64,000 bases of DNA from Myxococcales bacterium (GTDB lineage Bacteria > Myxococcota > UBA727 > JABDBI01). The DNA lies in assembly GCA_023248545.1 (NCBI GenBank), contig JAHFEF010000008.1:23822-87821 (forward strand), in the 5' to 3' direction. The position numbers were made by a program, and so were the translations under genes. Positions 8,111-16,481 of the stretch are shown piece after piece; the first letter of the stretch is position 1, and each line of letters starts with the position of its first letter. The notes under the pieces are model-generated. The model worked only from the letters and a program-made list of their open reading frames with translations. It ran no database searches and was not told the DNA's origin.

Positions 8111-9595
8111 ATGAAACGTGCATTGATCTCAGTCTCAGACAAACAAGCCTTGATTCCGTTTGCCCAGCAATTGCATGAATTGGGGTTCGAAATTATCTCG
8201 ACGGGTGGCACCTGTGCCTTATTGCGCGGGGCTCATATCCCGGCGATTGAGGTTTCGACCCTCACGCAATTTCCTGAAATCATGGACGGTCGCGTCAAAA
8301 CACTGCATCCGAAAATTCATGGCGGTATTTTAGGGAGACGAGATACTCACCAAAATGTTGCCAGAGAGCATGGAATTAACTGGATAGATTTGGTCGTGGT
8401 CAATTTGTATCCCTTTGCAGAAACAATGGCCATCGAACAAATTGACATTGGGGGTCCAGCCATGATTCGCTCGGCGGCGAAAAACATGGAATTTGTCACG
8501 GTTGTGGTGGATCCAGCTGATTACGACCGGGTCATCACGTGCTTGAAAACAGAGAAGGGTCTGACTTTTGCAGACCGTCGTGCTTTGGCCAGCAAGGCAT
8601 TTAAGCACACGGCTGACTATGATGCCCTGATTCATGCTTCTTTGGGGGCTGATTTCCCTAAGAATTTATCTTTAGGACTCACTCAATCTTATGACCTGCG
8701 TTATGGCGAAAACCCTCATCAAAAAGCGTGTGCCTATCGTTTGGACAAGGCTCCGAAGGGATTATTAGACGCCGTCGTTCACCAAGGAAAACTTCTTTCT
8801 TATAATAATCTCGTAGATGGCGATGCCGCGGTAGCCTGTGTTCGTGAGTTTTCTTCCCCAGCTTGTGTGATTGTTAAGCATGCAAATCCCTGTGGAATCG
8901 CCCAGGCGTCGACTTTATCTGAGGCTTTCCAGAAAGCTTTGTCTGGCGATCCAGTTTCTGCTTTTGGCGGTATTATTGCCCTGAATCGGCCCTGCGATTT
9001 AAAAACAGCTGAAGCCATTTCTAAGACGTTTTTTGAAGTGATTATTGCACCGAGCTATTCACAGGATGCATTGCAACTGTTCGCACTAAAGCCCAATCAG
9101 CGTGTGCTTTCTTTCGAATTCCAACCGATTTCTGGGCTGCAGTGGCATTATCAGGCCATCGAGGGTGGGTTTTTAGTCCAGGAGAAGGCTGTTTATTTAA
9201 GGCCTCCAGAGGACCTGCAGGTGAAAACCCAGCGCAAACCCAGTGAGCAAGAGTTGGCGGCGTTGTTATTTGCCTGGCAAGCTGTAAGACATGTCAAATC
9301 CAACGCCATTGTGATTGCCAAAGAGAATCAGACCCTTGGAATCGGCGCTGGGCAAGTTTCGCGAATTGACGCCGTTGACATCGCCATTCGTAAGGCTATT
9401 GATCGCTTGAACGGGTCTGCGTTGGCTTCAGATGCTTTTTTTCCGTTTCGTGACAGCATTGACCGGATTGCCCAAGCGGGCATCAGCTTGGTGATTCAAC
9501 CGGGAGGATCCGTACGTGATCAAGAAGTGATTCAAGCCTGCGACGAGCACAATATTGCCATGGTATTGACAGGAACACGGTGTTTCAGGCACTGA
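8111..9595 (+). CDS. purH: bifunctional AICAR transformylase / IMP cyclohydrolase
   Basis: A 494-residue PurH, slightly shorter than the usual 510-530. The N-terminal MGS-like cyclohydrolase half starts with RALISVSDK and contains the STGGT loop and DGRVKTLHPKIHGG. The C-terminal transformylase half has YNNLVDGDAA, the catalytic KHANPCG and DAFFPFRDSID. It performs the last two steps of purine synthesis, AICAR to FAICAR to IMP. An AGGTG ribosome-binding site precedes the ATG. It forms an operon with purE, which begins 9-12 bases downstream. Its upstream region is the right copy of the 65-bp repeat. Confidence 0.98.
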   Translation: MKRALISVSDKQALIPFAQQLHELGFEIISTGGTCALLRGAHIPAIEVSTLTQFPEIMDGRVKTLHPKIHGGILGRRDTHQNVAREHGINWIDLVVVNLYPFAETMAIEQIDIGGPAMIRSAAKNMEFVTVVVDPADYDRVITCLKTEKGLTFADRRALASKAFKHTADYDALIHASLGADFPKNLSLGLTQSYDLRYGENPHQKACAYRLDKAPKGLLDAVVHQGKLLSYNNLVDGDAAVACVREFSSPACVIVKHANPCGIAQASTLSEAFQKALSGDPVSAFGGIIALNRPCDLKTAEAISKTFFEVIIAPSYSQDALQLFALKPNQRVLSFEFQPISGLQWHYQAIEGGFLVQEKAVYLRPPEDLQVKTQRKPSEQELAALLFAWQAVRHVKSNAIVIAKENQTLGIGAGQVSRIDAVDIAIRKAIDRLNGSALASDAFFPFRDSIDRIAQAGISLVIQPGGSVRDQEVIQACDEHNIAMVLTGTRCFRH

Positions 9596-9604
9596 TTGGG
9601 GAGA

Positions 9605-10075
9605 ATGATGAAAACATTGGTGAGCATTATTTCGGGATCAAAATCAGACTGGGCCACGATGGAGCATGCGAGTACGACGCTCACGGTTTTGGATATTCCG
9701 CATGAATACAAAGTATTGTCGGCGCATCGCACACCTGATGCTTTGCACGAATATATCAAAATGGCTGAAGGACGGGGCATTGAAATTATGATTGCAGCGG
9801 CGGGTGGTGCAGCCCACTTAGCAGGAGTGATTGCTTCTCAAACACTGTTGCCGGTCATTGGAGTGCCCATGACTTCGGTTTTAAACGGTCTGGATTCTTT
9901 ATTGTCGATGGCGCAAATGCCGGGTGGGATCCCGGTGGCAACGATGGCCATAGGCAAAGCAGGCGCGGTGAACGCAGCGCTTTTTTCAGCGAGCCTGCTG
10001 GGACTAAAATATCCTGAATATCGCAAAGCAATCGAGGCTTACAGACAGCGCCAAGCCGATGCGATTTTGGCTTAG
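9605..10075 (+). CDS. purE: N5-carboxyaminoimidazole ribonucleotide mutase
   Basis: A class I PurE of about 156 residues: SGSKSDW near the N-terminus, LSAHRTP with the catalytic histidine, and AAAGGAAHLAGV. It converts N5-CAIR to CAIR in purine synthesis and works as an octamer in the family. A GGGGAG ribosome-binding site at 9598-9603 precedes two adjacent ATG codons (9605 and 9608); either may be used. A TTG further upstream is less likely. The 3' end overlaps the convergent aminotransferase by four bases. No purK is present in the window. Confidence 0.96.
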   Translation: MMKTLVSIISGSKSDWATMEHASTTLTVLDIPHEYKVLSAHRTPDALHEYIKMAEGRGIEIMIAAAGGAAHLAGVIASQTLLPVIGVPMTSVLNGLDSLLSMAQMPGGIPVATMAIGKAGAVNAALFSASLLGLKYPEYRKAIEAYRQRQADAILA

Positions 10076-11307
10076 ACGCAGCCCAAAATCCGCCTCAGCC
10101 TCTGACAGCTTTCTTCTAGCACGACACGAGAAGGCCCAAAGCTAAAACGAATGTGATTTTCAAACCGAGATGGCCTTGGATGTCTCTTTTTTCCTGGGTT
10201 AATGTCAAAAAATCGACCGGGCACGACAATCACTTTTTGTTCTAGCGCGGCTCTAAAAAAATTCATATCACCTTGAAGTTTCTGGGGGAGCTTGTCGAGT
10301 TTGCCCCAGATATAAAAACTGCCTTCTGGAGGAGATTCGACCGTAATACCCATCTGGGTGAGTTCGCTGAGCAAATAATCACGCTTTTCAGAAAAAACTT
10401 TGTAAATCGCCTGACTTTCGGCATTCACATACGAGTCCTCTAACAGTGAGATTGCCGCTTCTTGAATAGGCCTGCTGGCACCGCCATCTAAAAAAGATCC
10501 AGCTGATTTCAGGGCATCGATGACTGTTCGAGGGCCCAGCGTCCAAGAAAGTCTGAGGCCTGGATATCGCCAATTTTTAGTCAGCCCGTCAATAATCAAT
10601 ACTTGATCTTGGTCAACGTCTTCAACAAATTCAGCCGCAGAAATCGGCCCGCGCGTATTCCCCCACACATAATGGCTGTAAAACTCGTCAATAATCAGCG
10701 TCAGGTCTAACTCTTGAGAGGTACGCAGCCAATCTTGTAATGCAGGACCCTGCAACGTCGTGCCTGTTGGATTGCTGGGATTTGAAAAGAGCAGGGCGCT
10801 TAAACCTCTGCCGAGCACTTCTTCTCTAAGTTTTTCAATTGAAATTCGATATTGGTACTCGCCATGTAACAAAATAGGAATTGGCGAAAATACATGAAAT
10901 ATATCTAAGAGTTCTTCATAGGCTGTGTAGTCGGGCAAAAAGTGGCCTAGATTAACAGGCCCTAGGGCCGCTGCAGCTCGCGCGACTGCCAAACGGCCAC
11001 CAGCGGAAATGGCCACGTTATCAGCGGTGTATAAACTTTTTTTATTTTGACGAAACCGTCGATTATAATAAGCAGCGACGGCTTCACGCAAAGCTTTCAC
11101 TCCGCTAACGGGGGCATAGTCATGAGAATCCGGTGAGATGCTTAAATGGGTCAAGCGGGGCGGGGAGCCGGGCAGGAGACCAGTTTCAGGCTGACCTTGA
11201 CCTAAATTGCACCAGTCTTTAGATTCCAGAGAAAAGCCGTTTTTTTCGGCTTCTGTCGAAACATAGATCACGCCGGTGAGGGGAACGTTGCGAAATGCCG
11301 ACCTCAT
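10072..11307 (-). CDS. pyridoxal-phosphate aminotransferase, class I/II
   Basis: A 411-residue fold-type I aminotransferase. Visible features are YAPVSGVKALREA, SNPSNPTGT near residues 175-183, D207 in LIIDEFYSHY and the Schiff-base lysine K244 in GLTKNWRYPGLR. The C-terminal arginine region contains NHIRFSFG. The substrate is not evident; the family includes aspartate and aromatic aminotransferases and MalY-like enzymes. The gene stands alone on the minus strand, converging on purE. Confidence 0.93.
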   Translation of the reverse strand: MRSAFRNVPLTGVIYVSTEAEKNGFSLESKDWCNLGQGQPETGLLPGSPPRLTHLSISPDSHDYAPVSGVKALREAVAAYYNRRFRQNKKSLYTADNVAISAGGRLAVARAAAALGPVNLGHFLPDYTAYEELLDIFHVFSPIPILLHGEYQYRISIEKLREEVLGRGLSALLFSNPSNPTGTTLQGPALQDWLRTSQELDLTLIIDEFYSHYVWGNTRGPISAAEFVEDVDQDQVLIIDGLTKNWRYPGLRLSWTLGPRTVIDALKSAGSFLDGGASRPIQEAAISLLEDSYVNAESQAIYKVFSEKRDYLLSELTQMGITVESPPEGSFYIWGKLDKLPQKLQGDMNFFRAALEQKVIVVPGRFFDINPGKKRHPRPSRFENHIRFSFGPSRVVLEESCQRLRRILGCV

Positions 11308-11394
11308 AGTGGCTCAGTTCTAAAGGGGGAGAGCTACAAAAAGCAAGCCAAAATCATGGTTTGACAGATAACACGGGCATCATGGAGGTTGATG

Positions 11395-11721
11395 ATGTCA
11401 AATAAGGTTGACAAGGTTTACAACGAAAGAATAAATAGGACGCCATCAGGGTCGTTAGATGCTCAGGATGCATCCGCGCTGATACAGGCTGCCAAAGATG
11501 ACAATCCTTGGTTCGGTTGCTGTAGTGCAAACCCAGAAAAAGGAACTAAAGAACTGCTAGGTGTCTTGTGGACACATCAGGATAAATTTTCGCCCGAAGC
11601 AACCGATGTGATTGAGGTTTTTCTGAAAAAACACCGTATGCCCCTGAGGCCGCATGGATCGATGAACCTCTTAATTGGTCTCCTCAAAAACCAGTGTCAT
11701 AATTGTTCGTCAATGTTCTAA
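11395..11721 (+). CDS. hypothetical protein, about 108 residues
   Basis: A short soluble protein that I do not recognise. It has GCCSANPEKG in the middle and ends with CHNCSSMF, a CxxC-like tail. A GGAGG sequence at 11384-11388 gives good spacing to the ATG at 11395 (MSNKV); an ATG at 11392 and a TTG at 11389 are alternatives. It is the first gene of the accessory stretch after the aminotransferase. No signal peptide or transmembrane helix is visible. Confidence 0.6.
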   Translation: MSNKVDKVYNERINRTPSGSLDAQDASALIQAAKDDNPWFGCCSANPEKGTKELLGVLWTHQDKFSPEATDVIEVFLKKHRMPLRPHGSMNLLIGLLKNQCHNCSSMF

Positions 11722-11845
11722 CTTGTTAAAAATAAAGGCAAAATCTCAGATTCAGATTTCGCGGACGGTTGCCGAAATGCGCCCGTTTTCGCCGCCTAGG
11801 CTACAGTTTGGCTACGAAGATTTGCATGAATTTTAAATGAAAATA

Positions 11846-11878
11846 TTGACATCTTGCCTCCATAGAGTTAGAGTAACT
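11846..11878 (+). promoter_or_regulatory. abiE promoter with overlapping palindromic operator candidate
   Basis: TTGACA at 11846-11851 and TAGAGT at 11869-11874 are separated by 17 bases. A perfect inverted repeat, AGTTA-GAG-TAACT (11866-11878), overlaps the -10. The abiEi ATG follows at 11884 with no ribosome-binding site. AbiEi-type antitoxins repress their own promoter by binding inverted repeats, so this is a plausible operator. Confidence 0.6.
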
Positions 11879-11883
11879 TCAGA

Positions 11884-12465
11884 ATGAGTATGCTTGATAA
11901 ACTAGAATCGCACCTTAAACCGGGTAAAACCTATCGCAGGGAAGACCTGTCTCGGTTTTCTAAGAGCGTCGATCGGCATCTTCAAGAGCTTGTCCAGAAT
12001 GGGACTCTCAGAAAATTAAGCGCTGGCATCTATTATTGCCCAAGGAGCACTATTTTTGGAGAGGCTCCGCCCAGTGAAGACGATTTAATCCGAACATTTT
12101 TAAAAGATGATAGGTTTTTGGTGACTTCGCCAAATTTTTATAATGCTCTTGGTGTTGGGACAACTCAGCTTTACAATAAGCGTGTTATTTACAACCATAA
12201 ACGGCATGGAAAATTCAAGTTCGGTGAGCGAGTTTTTGAGTTTCAAATTAAGCACCATTTCCCGCTTGCAATGAGTGAAGAGTTTCTCTTGGTCGACCTT
12301 GTTAACAATATCGAAATGCTGGCAGAAGATCAAAATGCTGTGTTGAGGCGTGTGCGCAAAAGGGCACTGATGATGAACCAAGCGCGTCTTAAACGAGCTG
12401 TTCAGCAGTTTGCCAACAGAGCAACTAGAAAATTCTTTGAGGAGGCTCTTCTCGATGCAGCCTAA
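11884..12465 (+). CDS. abiEi: AbiEi-like antitoxin / winged-helix regulator
   Basis: A 193-residue protein with an N-terminal winged-helix region (YRREDLSRFSKSVDRHLQELV, then GTLRKLSAGIYYCP) that matches the AbiEi/DUF6088 family of type IV antitoxins. The rest (DDRFLVTSPNFYNALGVGTTQLYNK and following) is the antitoxin C-terminal domain. In the family this protein both neutralises the AbiEii nucleotidyltransferase and autorepresses the operon. The partner gene overlaps its end by 11 bases, which is the normal AbiE layout. There is no ribosome-binding site before the ATG, consistent with a leaderless transcript. Confidence 0.87.
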   Translation: MSMLDKLESHLKPGKTYRREDLSRFSKSVDRHLQELVQNGTLRKLSAGIYYCPRSTIFGEAPPSEDDLIRTFLKDDRFLVTSPNFYNALGVGTTQLYNKRVIYNHKRHGKFKFGERVFEFQIKHHFPLAMSEEFLLVDLVNNIEMLAEDQNAVLRRVRKRALMMNQARLKRAVQQFANRATRKFFEEALLDAA

Positions 12466-13429
12466 TATTTTCCTCCATCAGCATGATGAATTCGAAGAGC
12501 TGATTCGAATTGTCTCGGAGGAAATGTCGATTCCTCCAGATTTGGTTGAAAAAGACTACTGGCTTATGCACGCTTTATGGTGTCTTCAACAGAGTTTCAA
12601 ATTTCATTTGAAGGGCGGCACGTCGTTATCCAAGGGATATGACTGTATCTATCGATTTTCAGAAGACATCGATCTCAAAATAGAACCCGACGAGCAAAAA
12701 TGTGGATTCAAGGTCTACACGGGCAAGAACCATGATGACCCAAAGCATCGAGAATCTCGGAAAAGATACTTCGATTGGCTTTGTGAGCAATTGAGTGGCC
12801 ATATGCCTGGATTTGCTCGAATTGTCCGCGATCATGACTATGACGACAGCCGAAAGTTTCGCAATGGTGGGATTCGTCTTTTTTATGAGGCTAAGTTTGG
12901 AAGTAGTCCTGGCCTCAAAGACGGTATTTTGCTGGAAGCAGGTTTTGATCGCACCGCGCCTAACCAGCCACGAACGATTACGTCATGGGCTTATGAGCGA
13001 GCCATTAAGACGCCAGGCATTCAAATCATTGATAATCGTGCATTAGGTATCCCATGTTATGAGCCCAAGTATACGTTCGTTGAAAAATTGAATGCTGTGA
13101 TTCGAAAGTATCGGCTCTATAAAACAGGGCAGGCTGGGGACACTCTTCCAGTCAATTTTATTCGCCATTATTATGATTTGTACCAGTTGCTAGAACGCGA
13201 GGATGTGAAAAACTATATTGGGACGCCGGAATATGAGAGTTTTAAAGCAGAGCGCTTTGGTGGAAATGATACTAGGGTAGCAAACAGTGATGCTCTGAAG
13301 CTGACTTCACCTGAAGACCGCGCTGCTTTTGAAGCTGCTTATGCCAGAAGTGAGAGCCTCTATTTTAGGGGACGTCCCACTTTGCAAGAGATTTTAGAGC
13401 GCATGGCGCAGTACATGAACCGGCTTTGA
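12455..13429 (+). CDS. abiEii: AbiEii-like nucleotidyltransferase toxin
   Basis: About 324 residues from the ATG at 12455, which has GAGGAGG (12439-12445) upstream; an earlier in-frame ATG at 12410 lies deep in the antitoxin gene. The family motifs are clear: LVEKDYWLMHAL, KGGTSLSKGY (54-55 GG, S57, K60) and RFSEDIDL with D71 and D73 as metal-binding residues. Members of the MenA/AbiEii family transfer nucleotides to tRNA 3' ends or other targets and arrest growth, often limiting phage. All nucleotidyltransferase motifs are intact, so the toxin is probably functional. The 3' end overlaps a convergent ABC-F gene by 70 bases. Confidence 0.92.
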   Translation: MQPNIFLHQHDEFEELIRIVSEEMSIPPDLVEKDYWLMHALWCLQQSFKFHLKGGTSLSKGYDCIYRFSEDIDLKIEPDEQKCGFKVYTGKNHDDPKHRESRKRYFDWLCEQLSGHMPGFARIVRDHDYDDSRKFRNGGIRLFYEAKFGSSPGLKDGILLEAGFDRTAPNQPRTITSWAYERAIKTPGIQIIDNRALGIPCYEPKYTFVEKLNAVIRKYRLYKTGQAGDTLPVNFIRHYYDLYQLLEREDVKNYIGTPEYESFKAERFGGNDTRVANSDALKLTSPEDRAAFEAAYARSESLYFRGRPTLQEILERMAQYMNRL

Positions 13430-14532
13430 ATGGGTTTCAAGTGCGCACTGGTTGAAGCTGAACGAGCAGGCTTTATTGTGGTCAAGGCGCAGGACAAGGA
13501 ACACAACGGCTCTATGGCCTCCAAAAAGTCTTGATCGTGTGAAATCACAATCATGGCTCCTGGATATTCACGCAAGACTTGAATCACATGTTCACGTGTA
13601 GCCAGGTCCAGATTATTCGTAATCTCATCCAGTACTAACAATCGAGGTGTCTTCACAGCGATTTGAGCCAGTGATAATCTCGCTTTTTCTCCCCCAGAAA
13701 GCTGTTTGCTAGGTGTCATGACTTCTTCATTCTTGCGAAACAGAAAATCATTTAGAACGCGCCTGATTTCAGCATGGGTCCAGCTGGGCGCATAAGCCTG
13801 AATCTCTTCAAGAGCAGAAAGCTCTGGATTTAAGTTGGCATAATGCTGGTCTAGGTAGCCAATATCTTGTCTGCTAGGCACAAGCCAGTTTCCGGAACGC
13901 GTAATTTTTGGATCTCCCAAAATTGCTCGCACCAAAGTTGTCTTCCCAGAGCCATTATCGCCTGTGATGGCGATTCTTTCTGAGCCGTTAAGTTGCAGGT
14001 GCAGGTTTTTTAAAATAGGCTCCTCGTAACCGCAGGCGCCATCAGAAATCATTAAAACCGCTTGTTGACTGCTGAAATCAGATGCCGTGAGCGAGAATTT
14101 TGGCTTGATGATTTCAGGAAGTCGCAATTCAGAAAGTTGAAGCAGCACGTCATCCTTTTGGTCCCGAATCGCCTTCTTCTTTCTTCCAGATGTTTCAACC
14201 GCTTGCCTTGCCTTAGCAGCTGAAACAACGGTGGGCTCATCCAAAAATAGAATATCCGGGTGCTGACTGAGCGCCTCTGATAAAGCTTTGTTGAATCGCT
14301 GACCGCCACTCAAGCGATCAGACTCGTTGATCGTCTGCGGAACATAGCCAGTCGCGACTTCGGGTGAGACTGTTTCTAAAATCATTTTCAAGAGCGAAGT
14401 CTTACCGGAGCCATTATTGCCAATTAACGCAATGCGCTGCCCGGGCTGAATCTTAGCCGAAAAGTTTTCAAAACAAGTTTTATGAGGGAAAGACAAGTTG
14501 ATGTCTTCCAAAATAATGGGTCTGTGGGTCAT
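13360..14532 (-). CDS. ABC-F type ATPase with an internally deleted first domain
   Basis: A 390-residue protein with two ATP-binding cassettes but shorter than the usual 490-650 of ABC-F factors. Domain 1 has Walker A GNNGSGKTSLLK, LSGGQRF and Walker B ILFLDEPT, then jumps from DEPT straight to a linker-like stretch (VVSAAKARQAVETSGRKKK). The NHLD motif and the histidine switch are missing. Domain 2 is complete: GDNGSGKTTL, LSGGEKARLSL, LLVLDEITNNLD and VISHDQDF. The last 50 residues look unlike a normal C-terminus and lie partly inside abiEii on the other strand. It may be a decaying ribosome-protection or translation factor, or a derived one. Confidence 0.8.
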   Translation of the reverse strand: MTHRPIILEDINLSFPHKTCFENFSAKIQPGQRIALIGNNGSGKTSLLKMILETVSPEVATGYVPQTINESDRLSGGQRFNKALSEALSQHPDILFLDEPTVVSAAKARQAVETSGRKKKAIRDQKDDVLLQLSELRLPEIIKPKFSLTASDFSSQQAVLMISDGACGYEEPILKNLHLQLNGSERIAITGDNGSGKTTLVRAILGDPKITRSGNWLVPSRQDIGYLDQHYANLNPELSALEEIQAYAPSWTHAEIRRVLNDFLFRKNEEVMTPSKQLSGGEKARLSLAQIAVKTPRLLVLDEITNNLDLATREHVIQVLREYPGAMIVISHDQDFLEAIEPLCSLSCALTTIKPARSASTSAHLKPIQSRFMYCAMRSKISCKVGRPLK

Positions 14533-14540
14533 GAATTACG

Positions 14541-14580
14541 CTCTCGATTTTAAGGGGGATAGGGCAGGATTTATCGAGAG
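14541..14580. repeat. inverted repeat between ABC-F and GyrI-like ORFs
   Basis: CTCTCGAT at 14541-14548 and ATCGAGAG at 14573-14580 form a perfect 8-bp inverted repeat with a 24-base loop. It sits in the ABC-F leader on the minus strand. A regulatory or attenuator role is possible, as many ABC-F genes are controlled by leader attenuation, but it could be chance or an old junction. Confidence 0.35.
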
Positions 14581-14589
14581 AAGTGCTTC

Positions 14590-14940
14590 ATGTTACGTAT
14601 GACCTCCAAAGAGACCGCCAGCTTATCAAACTGGCGGCCTGGCGTCAATAGAGTCTACTTGAGCTCACGTTTTATTGGCGAAGAGGTAAGTGACTTAAGC
14701 TCAGTGCCAGATGATTTTGAAACACTGATGATACCAGCCCAGGCGTACACAAAATTTACCAACGGACCCGGCGCAATGCCGCAAGTGGTTCGAGAGCCAT
14801 GGTTTAAGATTTGGGAAACGTCTCCGCAGGAATTGGGAGGAACGCGTTCTTACCTAACAGATTTCGAAATTTATGACGAGAGAGCGGCGGATCATGAAAA
14901 AATTGTTTTGGATATTTATACCGGGCTGAAGAGGTCATGA
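14590..14940 (+). CDS. GyrI-like/AraC effector-binding domain, N-terminally short
   Basis: A 116-residue ORF matching the C-terminal two thirds of a GyrI-like effector-binding domain: AYTKFTNGPGAMPQVV, PWFKIWETSPQELGG, DFEIYDERAADHEK and VLDIYTGLK. Complete stand-alone members are about 150-160 residues and begin with a beta-strand that is not visible here. The start is uncertain (ATG at 14590 or 14599) and there is no good ribosome-binding site. It may be a remnant of a drug-binding protein or of an AraC-type regulator. Confidence 0.62.
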   Translation: MLRMTSKETASLSNWRPGVNRVYLSSRFIGEEVSDLSSVPDDFETLMIPAQAYTKFTNGPGAMPQVVREPWFKIWETSPQELGGTRSYLTDFEIYDERAADHEKIVLDIYTGLKRS

Positions 14941-14987
14941 AACTTGTCGCAGGGTGAAAATACGTTCAAAGCCTGTGCGCCCGGTAT

Positions 14988-15380
14988 TTAAAAAACGACT
15001 TCTTTCGAAGTGCAGTGCAGATGAAAATCAGTTGTTGTTCGAGTGCAACCATCGACTTTGGCAATGCTTAGAGTTGTGTTGAATTGGTTTTGATTTAAAA
15101 CCTCAAACTGAACATTGTCGTATCGTATTCCATGATCACGATCAGCAGCATCAATATAGTAAGATCCTGGATGATATTGCAAAATGGAAATTTGGTCTGT
15201 GCCATGAAAATCAAGGCTTTGATCTAGTGTCCTGACGTAAAGTGTGGGTGCGCCCGATATGCTGGAAGTCGAATATGCCAGACTGTTTCCTTTTTTGTCT
15301 TCGCAAGTGACGAGCTGAGCTGCGAAAGAGTGGATCGATAGAAAAAACAGGGAAATCGCAATGATGTTCTTCAGTGTCAT
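14988..15380 (-). CDS. small secreted protein, hypothetical
   Basis: A 130-residue protein with a Sec signal peptide (MTLKNIIAISLFFLSIHSFA, cleavage before AQL). The mature part has four cysteines (TCEDKKG, KVDGCTRT, HLHCTSK) and appears beta-rich. No family recognised. It lies in the accessory patch with other small exported proteins. Confidence 0.6.
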   Translation of the reverse strand: MTLKNIIAISLFFLSIHSFAAQLVTCEDKKGNSLAYSTSSISGAPTLYVRTLDQSLDFHGTDQISILQYHPGSYYIDAADRDHGIRYDNVQFEVLNQNQFNTTLSIAKVDGCTRTTTDFHLHCTSKEVVF

Positions 15381-15575
15381 GAGCAGTTTTAGTCACATAG
15401 GATGCAATTTGGACTTGGATCATGAACGGCCTAAGAAATATCCTTGGAGTTCGGCGCAGTACAGAGCCGGCAAGGATGCTTTCATCAGAGCGCATGGATA
15501 ACTTAAGCTGAACCGACTGTGTGTTCCAAATGTATTGATATCCTGCTATAGAGCGAAAATAGGATTTAGAAAAAT

Positions 15576-15947
15576 ATGTCCAAACGTCGCACTAAAGTTG
15601 AAGAGTGGTTAGACAAGGAAACACCGCATAAAAAGAAGGCCCTGGAGAATGCGTCACGATATTTTGACCCCAAGGATTCACTTACAGTCAATACATTGGA
15701 GGCTATATATGGACAGGAAAGTAGCTTCGGGTTGAATAGAAGAACTCGGGGGATTGCCGGCGCGGCAGGGGATTTTCAACTCGAGCAAGAAACAGCACTC
15801 CGATACGGATTAAAGAAGGGGAACGTTGGATCACAACCAAAGATGACAGGCACGTTCGTATCGGGGAATGATAATAATGAGAGCAAAGCTGTTGCTGGTC
15901 CTTATAGGGTTTTTGCTTCAAAGCATGTCTTTCGGAGCTCATCGTGA
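15576..15947 (+). CDS. short lysozyme/transglycosylase-like ORF, probably C-terminally truncated
   Basis: A 123-residue ORF whose central part looks like a goose-lysozyme/SLT fold: EAIYGQESSFG with a candidate catalytic glutamate in QESS, followed by GIAGAAGDFQLEQETALRYGL, where GAAGDFQ resembles the transglycosylase GAxGxFQ motif. Only about 60 residues of the domain are present, and the ORF then runs 71 bases into the next gene in another frame. It has no signal peptide. A truncated domain or a frameshifted remnant is likely. Confidence 0.5.
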   Translation: MSKRRTKVEEWLDKETPHKKKALENASRYFDPKDSLTVNTLEAIYGQESSFGLNRRTRGIAGAAGDFQLEQETALRYGLKKGNVGSQPKMTGTFVSGNDNNESKAVAGPYRVFASKHVFRSSS

Positions 15948-16353
15948 ATGTCAATTTGACTACTTCGCTTTTGACACCGAACATCAGGCTTGTCTGAAGC
16001 AGCATCCTGCGGTGATTAGCATAGAGGATAATCTAAATCGGTTGAAGTCACTCAAAAAGAGCTGCAAAAGATGCGCTGAACCATTTGTAGGGGCCTCACA
16101 ACATTTAGATTTGTGTGGAAAAAACTATTTGGCCCTCAACATCGAGGAACATCCTTTTGGGGGGTATTATATCGATGCTTTGGTTAAGGGGAAGTCACAT
16201 GCCTATAGGTTTTGGGTTTACCCCATAGAGACGAATGAATTTCAACTAAGAGCGATATCAATTCTAGAATTCTCAAAGAAGTTTAACCGACAGATGTTAG
16301 AGTATGCCAAGGAGCGGAAATACGCGAAATATTGGCGGGTAGCTAAATATTAA
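15877..16353 (+). CDS. exported protein, hypothetical
   Basis: About 158 residues from the ATG at 15877 (MRAKLLLVLIGFLLQSMSFG, a clear signal peptide); an ATG three codons upstream is possible. The mature part has several cysteines (RECQFDYF, QACLKQH, SCKRCAEPF, LDLCGKN) and the pattern GGYYIDALVKGKSHAYRFWVY. No family recognised. It overlaps the lysozyme-like ORF by 71 bases in a different frame. Confidence 0.6.
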   Translation: MRAKLLLVLIGFLLQSMSFGAHRECQFDYFAFDTEHQACLKQHPAVISIEDNLNRLKSLKKSCKRCAEPFVGASQHLDLCGKNYLALNIEEHPFGGYYIDALVKGKSHAYRFWVYPIETNEFQLRAISILEFSKKFNRQMLEYAKERKYAKYWRVAKY

Positions 16354-16481
16354 CCGCGGAGAATGAGAAGGTGTCTGGAGAAGGTGTCGGTAAACACAAA
16401 CTGCTTTTGGCAGCCGGCCAGCTTGAACGCATCCGCTACTTTGAGAATTTTGACGCGTTTTTGATCGTTCAAGTTAGGTTT

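Noticed and set aside
11722..11845. Short ORF starting RPFSPPRLQFGYEDL before the AbiE promoter
   Set aside because: Nineteen codons and no ribosome-binding site; similarity to transposase starts is superficial.
12410..12454. Upstream start for AbiEii
   Set aside because: It lies inside abiEi without a ribosome-binding site; GAGGAGG supports the ATG at 12455.
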